Shown here: positions 5,510 to 9,950 of the stretch, piece after piece
Layout of the letters: each line of letters opens with the position of its first letter
How positions within the stretch are numbered: position 1 is the stretch's first letter
Assembly (NCBI GenBank): GCA_016763395.1
Contig: JAESTW010000691.1
Span: 1-9,950, forward strand
Direction of reading: 5' to 3'
Origin: Kofleriaceae bacterium
GTDB lineage: Bacteria; Myxococcota_A; Polyangia; Haliangiales; Haliangiaceae
Length of the DNA: 9,950 nt
Notes under the pieces: model-generated
Database searches by the model: none
The model's input: only the letters and a program-made list of their open reading frames with translations
What the model was told of the DNA's origin: nothing
Position numbers and translations under genes: made by a program

Positions 5510-7338
5510 TATTCGTACGGGTTATCTCGATCAATAACTCGAGACTTTTTCTTTTTTGTGGGCAGTATATCGCCCATTTTGGTTTTGGGAGGAAGTTTGT
5601 CTCGCTCAGCTTTCGCTTTGATTTTGGCGAGTCGCTGCCGTTCTTGCTCAGCTTCTCTCTGCTTACGGTCAAATTCGGATCGTTCGGCAAGACGTTGTTT
5701 CTTCTGAGTGCTATTGGAGGATCGTCGTCGTCCGCCGGTTTTAGAGATGTTGGTGCCAGTGCCGGTGGGTAGCTGGACAAGCGAAATGTCCCACTCGCCA
5801 TCTTTCTCAAAGTTGATGCTATGCGACTCAGTTTCGTAGCCATCGGCAGAAACCAGCAACTGATGAGTTTCTGCTGTTTGAACCCGTTTTCCCGAGAATG
5901 GATTGCTAATAATTTCTCCGTCTAGCTTAATGATAGCTGACTCGGGGCTGACTCGGACAATGAAGCTGACCTCTGCGGGTTTGTCCGTCCGAACAGGTTT
6001 CTCGGCTGAGGCATCGATAGAAGTTGCTAGTGCAGGCTGGAGCTGGGATGTCGCGGCCGTTTTCGCTGGTGCTGATGCTGGCTCTACTGTGTCTCCCCTA
6101 GTTATCGCAAAGGCAGCTCCACCAGCAGCAACCACCGCAAGTAGAGCTATCGGCCAATATCCTCGGGTTTTCCGTCTGAGCTCTGTCGACGATTGTTCTT
6201 CCGAAAAACCACCTGAGATGATCTGAATATCGACACCACTGTCTTCTGCCCTGGGTAGCGGAGCATTGGCGCTCAGTTGAATTGGGGTAGGCGCTCCCAC
6301 CGAGTAACCTGTGTTTTTCGTGGGAAGATCCGAGCTTACTGGCAGGCCGGCAGTGCTTTGTTTTTCGCTGGCGATGGTATCAGTGACAGCCTGGGCAACT
6401 TTGGCACGCTCGGTTTTGAAGAGACCTGCGACCAATTGGCCCAACGACTCGGCACTTTGCTTTTCGTCGGAGTTCGCCAGATAGTCGAGCAACGCGACTC
6501 TCATCTCTTTTGCATCGGTGTAGCGATCGTTAGGATCTACCGCCATCGCTTTTTCGCAAATCAGCAGTAGCTCACTTGGGGCCTCTGGTTTGACCGAGCG
6601 GATCGACTCCCAGCCGCCCTCCATTCTATTGTGAAAGGTAACCGGCTCCGTTTCGCTGCGAGGTACGAGTTGCCGTCCGGCGATTGCCTCCCAAAGAAGT
6701 ACACCCATCGCAAAAATATCTGTCCTGCGATCTAGAGTGGCGTTCATGGCCTGCTCGGGCGCCATGTACGAGAGTTTTCCTTTTAGTACACCGATTTTAG
6801 TATTGCCACGGCCGCTAATTTTGGCGATTCCAAAGTCGAGTAGCTTTACTTGACCATCGTAGGTGATGAAGATGTTGCCTGGGCTAATGTCTCGATGAAC
6901 AAGCGAGAGTGCATTTCCGCCCAAGTCAGTTAACTCGTGAGCGTAGTGTAATCCCAGGAGTACCTCCGAAATCACCCGGACAGAGAGACATAAGGGAAAC
7001 TCTAGGCCCTGTGCACGGACAACTTTTTGCCAAATACGCCCAAGGGATTGCCCCTCAAGATATTCCATGGAGATGTAGTGGCTGTTGGTATCTTCACCTA
7101 TCTCGTGAGTTTGAACGACATTGGGGTGATTGAGAAGAGCGGCAAGACGCGCCTCGTCCAAGAACATCTCGATGTATTCAGGGTCGTCACATAGATCAAC
7201 TCGCAGTTGCTTGACGACGAATAGTTTTTGGAAGCCTCCTTGTCCAAGGCGGATTGCCAGAAGTGCGCGCGCCATGCCTCCTTGTCCGAGTTGGGTGACA
7301 ACTCGGTAGTTCCCAATTTTTTTAGGTAGCATTGACAT
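5509..7338 (-). CDS. Transmembrane Ser/Thr protein kinase with extracytoplasmic PEGA domain
   Basis: The 609-residue protein has a complete eukaryotic-like kinase domain (about 10-287): glycine loop LGQGGMARALLA (17-28), ATP-anchoring Lys43 in VVKQL, Glu62 of helix C, catalytic HRDISPGN (148-155), DFG (168-170), and YMAPEQ (191-196). A low-complexity linker leads to one membrane helix (about 394-413), a PEGA domain (about 457-523, with IKLDGEIISNPFSG and SADGYE), and a strongly basic, Gln/Glu/Arg/Lys-rich tail (536-600). The kinase should be cytoplasmic and PEGA outside, a typical sensor layout in Myxococcota. Substrates are unknown; the coupled TPR/PEGA protein is the obvious candidate partner. 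The glycine loop has Ala25 where most kinases have Val. ATG 7338 is used here; ATG 7332 is equally possible, and neither has a clear ribosome site. Other catalytic residues are intact, so it should be active. Confidence 0.93.
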   Translation of the reverse strand: MSMLPKKIGNYRVVTQLGQGGMARALLAIRLGQGGFQKLFVVKQLRVDLCDDPEYIEMFLDEARLAALLNHPNVVQTHEIGEDTNSHYISMEYLEGQSLGRIWQKVVRAQGLEFPLCLSVRVISEVLLGLHYAHELTDLGGNALSLVHRDISPGNIFITYDGQVKLLDFGIAKISGRGNTKIGVLKGKLSYMAPEQAMNATLDRRTDIFAMGVLLWEAIAGRQLVPRSETEPVTFHNRMEGGWESIRSVKPEAPSELLLICEKAMAVDPNDRYTDAKEMRVALLDYLANSDEKQSAESLGQLVAGLFKTERAKVAQAVTDTIASEKQSTAGLPVSSDLPTKNTGYSVGAPTPIQLSANAPLPRAEDSGVDIQIISGGFSEEQSSTELRRKTRGYWPIALLAVVAAGGAAFAITRGDTVEPASAPAKTAATSQLQPALATSIDASAEKPVRTDKPAEVSFIVRVSPESAIIKLDGEIISNPFSGKRVQTAETHQLLVSADGYETESHSINFEKDGEWDISLVQLPTGTGTNISKTGGRRRSSNSTQKKQRLAERSEFDRKQREAEQERQRLAKIKAKAERDKLPPKTKMGDILPTKKKKSRVIDRDNPYE

Positions 7339-7354
7339 GAATTGAAAAAACTAA

Positions 7355-7360
7355 AGTATA
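7355..7360 (-). promoter_or_regulatory. Candidate -10 element before the kinase gene
   Basis: Read on the minus strand, TATACT (five of six matches) lies in the AT-rich 67 bp gap between the lipoprotein stop and the kinase start. No good -35 hexamer occurs 16-19 bp upstream, and the leader would be only about 10 nt. It could be an internal promoter giving the kinase and TPR/PEGA genes separate transcription, but AT-rich DNA produces such matches by chance. Confidence 0.25.
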
Positions 7361-7405
7361 TGTGGAAAAGGGCAAGAGCGCATGTCGATCGAAACTAGAG
7401 GGAGA

Positions 7406-8299
7406 CTACAGTTCTGAAGGTAAAATACGGCTGGCCGTGAGGGTGTCCGGGGAGACGAGGATGGTTTGTTCAAAAATGGTTCCAACGTCTTCGTGCACGG
7501 CTTTGATGGTCACAAACCCAGTGGGCAGATTGACCAAGGCGCCAGTGCCTGCTGGGCCTGTTTGGGTTAGATTGGTGTCGGGAATTCCCGAGGTAGAAAT
7601 ATAGGTAGCTGCAGTCTCTAGCAGTCTCGGTGTAGCGGTGACTTGAACGCCAGAGAGGGCATCGCCCAAGCAATCTTGCACAGTGAATAGGTAGAAGCCT
7701 GTATTCTCCAAAATAGTCACTCCAGCCAGCGCTGCTGTTGCGATGATCTGACTGGCGTTGGCGGGGAAGAGAAGATTTTGCTGACTGAGAGCAGAATCGG
7801 GATCTGGCGGTGGGAAAGGGTGGAGAATCATCGGCGAGGAGTCCGGGGTTTCTGGCGCGAAGAAGTGTCCGTTAAAGCCTTCAGCAACGCCGAAGGAAAC
7901 AACTCCATCAACGTCCGTGATCTCGGTTGCAGCTGGAGTTTCGCAGGCTTGATCGAGAAGAGAGTTGCATCGGTGAATCGTCATCCCCTCTATGGGGAGC
8001 GTAGAGCCGAGCGAGCTTACCTCAATCCTAAAGGTCGTTTGCGCGGTGTTATTCAAACGTTTCCACGGAGTGTTGCGACAGCCAAATTTGCTGTCAGTCA
8101 CAGACTGAACCGCAACGCAAACCGAGTCTTTGCATTCTGTGTCGGCTTCGATGGCCAGGCACTCTTCGTTGCGTTCACATTGTTGGTCCGATATTTCAAC
8201 AAGGAATGAACAGGATGTAAGCCACAATGCAGCAATTGCGAACACAGCGTTTTGAGAAATGAGAGACATTGGTTGTTTAGCTGAAGCCAGTGGGAGCAT
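7406..8299 (-). CDS. Cys-rich lipoprotein, paralogue A
   Basis: The 297-residue protein starts with a lipoprotein signal peptide: Lys8, a hydrophobic stretch to residue 28, and lipobox LTSC with Cys30 as the lipidated residue. A Cys-rich segment follows (QC-x5-EC, TECKDSVC, GCRNTPW, residues about 40-79), then a domain with HRCNSLLDQAC and EGFNGHF, and a C-terminal beta-rich domain ending in GALVNLPTGFVTIKAVHED, reminiscent of carboxypeptidase-regulatory-like beta-sandwiches. Eight cysteines beyond the lipid Cys would allow four disulfides, consistent with export to the periplasm or surface. Similar lipoproteins occur in Myxococcota, but I know no function. It is a close paralogue of the gene just upstream and precedes the kinase by 67 bp. 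ATG 8299 is chosen because it supplies a positive charge to the signal; ATG 8269 (residue 11) is the alternative. Neither has a visible ribosome site. Confidence 0.75.
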   Translation of the reverse strand: MLPLASAKQPMSLISQNAVFAIAALWLTSCSFLVEISDQQCERNEECLAIEADTECKDSVCVAVQSVTDSKFGCRNTPWKRLNNTAQTTFRIEVSSLGSTLPIEGMTIHRCNSLLDQACETPAATEITDVDGVVSFGVAEGFNGHFFAPETPDSSPMILHPFPPPDPDSALSQQNLLFPANASQIIATAALAGVTILENTGFYLFTVQDCLGDALSGVQVTATPRLLETAATYISTSGIPDTNLTQTGPAGTGALVNLPTGFVTIKAVHEDVGTIFEQTILVSPDTLTASRILPSEL

Positions 8300-8357
8300 A
8301 TTTGATTAGTCGAGCAGATGAGGAAAAATGACAGTGGTTATGTCAGCTAGAATATTG

Positions 8358-8389
8358 CCTAGTTATCGACCTAGTTACCAGCGTAGTTC
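8358..8389. repeat. Three 8 bp direct repeats at 12 bp period
   Basis: CCTAGTTA (8358-8365), CCTAGTTA (8370-8377) and the degenerate CGTAGTTC (8382-8389) recur every 12 bp in the 116 bp gap upstream of lipoprotein A. The first two are identical. Evenly spaced short repeats near one helical turn are typical of tandem activator sites, for example response regulators. The third overlaps the hairpin at 8381-8401. Confidence 0.4.
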
Positions 8390-8401
8390 AAACTTCTACG
8401 C
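8381..8401. repeat. 6 bp inverted repeat between the lipoprotein genes
   Basis: GCGTAG (8381-8386) and CTACGC (8396-8401) are perfect inverted repeats around a 9 nt loop, 14 bp past the stop of lipoprotein B in its reading direction. No T-tract follows on the minus strand, so it is not a standard terminator. It might stabilise or process the transcript, or be a protein binding site. Confidence 0.3.
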
Positions 8402-8415
8402 ATTGGTCGTCAAAC

Positions 8416-9303
8416 CTAAGGTGAGGGAACGATTAGGGCGGCTGTGAGTGTATCAGCAGCGACGAGGACTGTTTGCTCAAAGATAGTCCCTTCGTCTTCG
8501 TGGACGGCTTTCACAGTAATGAATCCTGTTGGCAGGTTGACAATAGCTCCTGTGCCAGGAGCGCCTGTATGGGTTAGATTGGAATCTGGGAGCCCCGAGA
8601 TTGCCAGATACGCAGTCTCAGTTTCTGGCAGCCTGGGTGAAATGGTGACCTGAACACCTGAAAGCGGATTTCCCAAGCAATCTATTGCTGTAAATAGATA
8701 TATCCCAGTATCAGGAACTATAGATACTCCCAAAACAGCGGCTGTCGCGGCAATCTCACCGAAATTGGCGGATTGGGCACTTAGAGGACTCGCAGTAGAA
8801 GCCTCAGGGTCTGGTGGCGGGAAAATATGGACAATCATCGGTGCAAGGGAATCTGTTCCTTCAATCGCCAAATGTCCATTGAACCCTTCGGGTAGATCAA
8901 AGTTCGTCGCCCCATTTTCGTCTGTTATCTGTGTATCGACAGGAGACAGACACTGTGGATCAAGAAGGGAATTGCATTGATGAATTGTCGCTCCTTCCCT
9001 GGGCAAGCCAGTACCGACAAACACAACACCAAAAGTAGTGTCTACCCGAGAGTTGTTGTTTAGGGTTTTCCAGGGAGTGTCCCGACACGAGAACTTGCTG
9101 TCTATAAGCGATTCAATCGCTACACATATCGAGTCTTTGCACTCAGTATCTGGAGCAATTGCCAAACACTCTGCGTTCTCTTCACACTGCTTAGAAGAGA
9201 TCTCAACAGAGAGTGAGCATGCAGCGAGGGAACAAACAGCAATAGCTCCCAGCACGCGACGAGAGACTACAATGGAAAGCAGGGAATAAAGCGATGTGAG
9301 CAT
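8416..9303 (-). CDS. Cys-rich lipoprotein, paralogue B
   Basis: With the start at ATG 9303 the protein has 295 residues and a good lipoprotein signal: SRR at 14-16, a hydrophobic core, and lipobox LAAC with Cys29. From there it aligns with paralogue A along its whole length, sharing all eight further cysteines (QC, EC, TECKDSIC, SCRDTPW, HQCNSLLDPQC, DCLG) and a strongly conserved C-terminal domain (LSGVQVT, GTGAIVNLPTGFITVKAVHED, GTIFEQT). The middle region, around residues 85-110 and 150-185, is the most divergent. The pair clearly arose by tandem duplication. It is probably the first gene of the minus-strand cluster ending in the kinase and TPR/PEGA genes. The frame extends to a TTG at 9336 (11 more residues), which I reject because the ATG start gives a normal signal peptide; ribosome-site evidence is weak for both. 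Function is unknown. Confidence 0.75.
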   Translation of the reverse strand: MLTSLYSLLSIVVSRRVLGAIAVCSLAACSLSVEISSKQCEENAECLAIAPDTECKDSICVAIESLIDSKFSCRDTPWKTLNNNSRVDTTFGVVFVGTGLPREGATIHQCNSLLDPQCLSPVDTQITDENGATNFDLPEGFNGHLAIEGTDSLAPMIVHIFPPPDPEASTASPLSAQSANFGEIAATAAVLGVSIVPDTGIYLFTAIDCLGNPLSGVQVTISPRLPETETAYLAISGLPDSNLTHTGAPGTGAIVNLPTGFITVKAVHEDEGTIFEQTVLVAADTLTAALIVPSP

Positions 9304-9331
9304 AGCGATAATCTCAAGGATACTAGTTCTG

Positions 9332-9341
9332 GCCAATTGGC
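9332..9341. promoter_or_regulatory. Perfect 10 bp palindrome in the divergent intergenic region
   Basis: GCCAATTGGC reads identically on both strands and lies 29 bp upstream of the lipoprotein B start, where a promoter would be expected. It could be an operator for a dimeric regulator of the lipoprotein-kinase cluster. No convincing -35/-10 pair was found around it, and a single 10 bp palindrome can arise by chance. Confidence 0.25.
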
Positions 9342-9409
9342 GGTGAACAAGTTAATTACAACGACAGCTCCACCATAGTCGCATAGCCCAATACCCAATT
9401 GCTACCCCA

Positions 9410-9429
9410 GCTTTAGCTTACTGCTAAGC
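9410..9429. repeat. Inverted repeat upstream of the helicase gene
   Basis: GCTTTAGC (9410-9417) and GCTAAGC (9423-9429) pair over 7 bp with one bulged T and a 5 nt loop. No T-tract follows on the plus strand. It lies about 60 bp before the helicase start and could be a leader hairpin or operator. The rest of the 184 bp divergent region shows nothing else I can name. Confidence 0.25.
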
Positions 9430-9487
9430 CTTTGGCTTGAACAAAATTCACGGTGTCTCGTTTTGTCGACGTGGTAGACCGTGTTTG

Positions 9488-9950
9488 GTGAAACTTCGGC
9501 CCTACCAGCTCGATGCCGTTGAGGCGGTGATCTCGGCTCGCAAACGCGGAGTACGTCGAATGTTGCTGGCGTTGCCGACGGGATCTGGCAAGACGGTCAT
9601 TTTCTCGGAGCTAATTCGGCGCGCGCGTTATGACGTGTTGGTGCTGGCTCACCGGGATGAGCTTTTGTCCCAAGCGAAAGACAAAATTGAGGCAGCGCTC
9701 AGCCGAGTGGGGGATACGCGTCGAGTTGAAGTCGAAGGGGGACAAAATCGCGCTAGCAAAAAGGCCCGGGTGCTGGTTGCATCCATACGATCACTGCACG
9801 AAAACAGAATAGGACAAGTTCTTAGTGGGCGAGACATTAGGCTTGTGATCTACGATGAGTGTCACCATGCAGTTGCCGATGCCAACCGAGCTGTATTGGA
9901 AGCGATTGGTGCATTTGAAACCAACTGGCCGGGCACCCTCGTGGGGTTTA
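9488..9950 (+). CDS. Superfamily 2 DEAD/DEAH-box helicase, N-terminal part
   Basis: The frame runs off the window end, leaving 154 N-terminal residues. LRPYQLDAVEAV (3-14) is the usual entry segment of SSL2/RadD-type helicases, LPTGSGKT (29-36) is the Walker A motif, LVLAHRDELL (51-60) is motif Ia, and VIYDECHH (120-127) is the DECH form of the Walker B motif; LVGF at the edge fits the approach to motif III. Such enzymes unwind or translocate on DNA using ATP; relatives include E. coli RadD (YejH) and the ResIII group linked to repair or restriction. The accessory domains that would decide are outside the window. GTG 9488 is preferred because VKLRPYQ matches the family start; TTG 9485 and TTG 9437 are also in frame after a stop at 9425-9427. 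No strong ribosome site is visible. Confidence 0.85.
   Translation, partial: MKLRPYQLDAVEAVISARKRGVRRMLLALPTGSGKTVIFSELIRRARYDVLVLAHRDELLSQAKDKIEAALSRVGDTRRVEVEGGQNRASKKARVLVASIRSLHENRIGQVLSGRDIRLVIYDECHHAVADANRAVLEAIGAFETNWPGTLVGF

Noticed and set aside
7778..8209. 143-codon open frame on the plus strand opposite lipoprotein A
   Set aside because: It lies entirely antisense to a convincing lipoprotein gene, and its translation shows no recognisable domain or conserved pattern.
9304..9336. TTG start extending lipoprotein B by 11 residues
   Set aside because: It would put an extra segment before an otherwise normal lipoprotein signal peptide starting at ATG 9303.
9630..9812. Small open frame inside the helicase gene
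   Set aside because: It overlaps motif Ia to Walker B of the helicase in another frame, where the helicase reading is clear.

Overview
The window looks like chromosomal DNA of a Gram-negative bacterium from the Myxococcota (former Deltaproteobacteria) or a close relative. The main pointers are a Ser/Thr kinase of the myxobacterial type (HRDISPGN and DFGIAK motifs, one membrane helix, an extracytoplasmic PEGA domain), a partner protein with TPR and PEGA domains, and Cys-rich lipoproteins. Base composition is near balanced rather than strongly GC-rich, so this is probably not a classical soil myxobacterium; the assignment is an inference from protein families. Genes are tightly packed: no stretch over about 190 bp lacks a gene, and no RNA gene, CRISPR array, insertion sequence or phage gene was seen.

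Left part, plus strand (1-4494): the C-terminal part of a PLP-dependent serine/threonine dehydratase-like enzyme; a DUF3095 protein whose N-terminal half resembles class III nucleotide cyclases; a two-gene unit of a pseudaminic-acid-type methylase and an SpsF-like nucleotidyltransferase, 3 bp apart, suggesting sugar modification for surface glycans; and an MscS-family mechanosensitive channel. The channel's 5' leader holds two hairpins, and the second buries the ribosome binding site.

Middle and right part, minus strand (9303 down to 4538): two tandem paralogous lipoproteins, then a transmembrane Ser/Thr kinase, then a secreted or membrane-anchored TPR/PEGA protein whose start overlaps the kinase stop (TAATG). 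Orientation and spacing (116 bp, 67 bp, 1 bp overlap) allow one envelope-signalling operon: cytoplasmic kinase, periplasmic PEGA/TPR partner, and two surface lipoproteins as possible ligands or sensors. That functional link is inferred.

Right edge, plus strand (9488-9950): the N-terminal part of a superfamily 2 DEAD/DEAH helicase, read divergently from the lipoprotein genes across a 184 bp region that contains a perfect 10 bp palindrome and a hairpin.

Most interesting points: the Shine-Dalgarno-sequestering hairpin before the MscS gene, the cyclase-like metal-site spacing in the DUF3095 protein, the kinase/PEGA/lipoprotein cluster, and the methylase/SpsF pair standing without other pseudaminic acid genes. 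No complete, clearly new defence or mobile system was seen.
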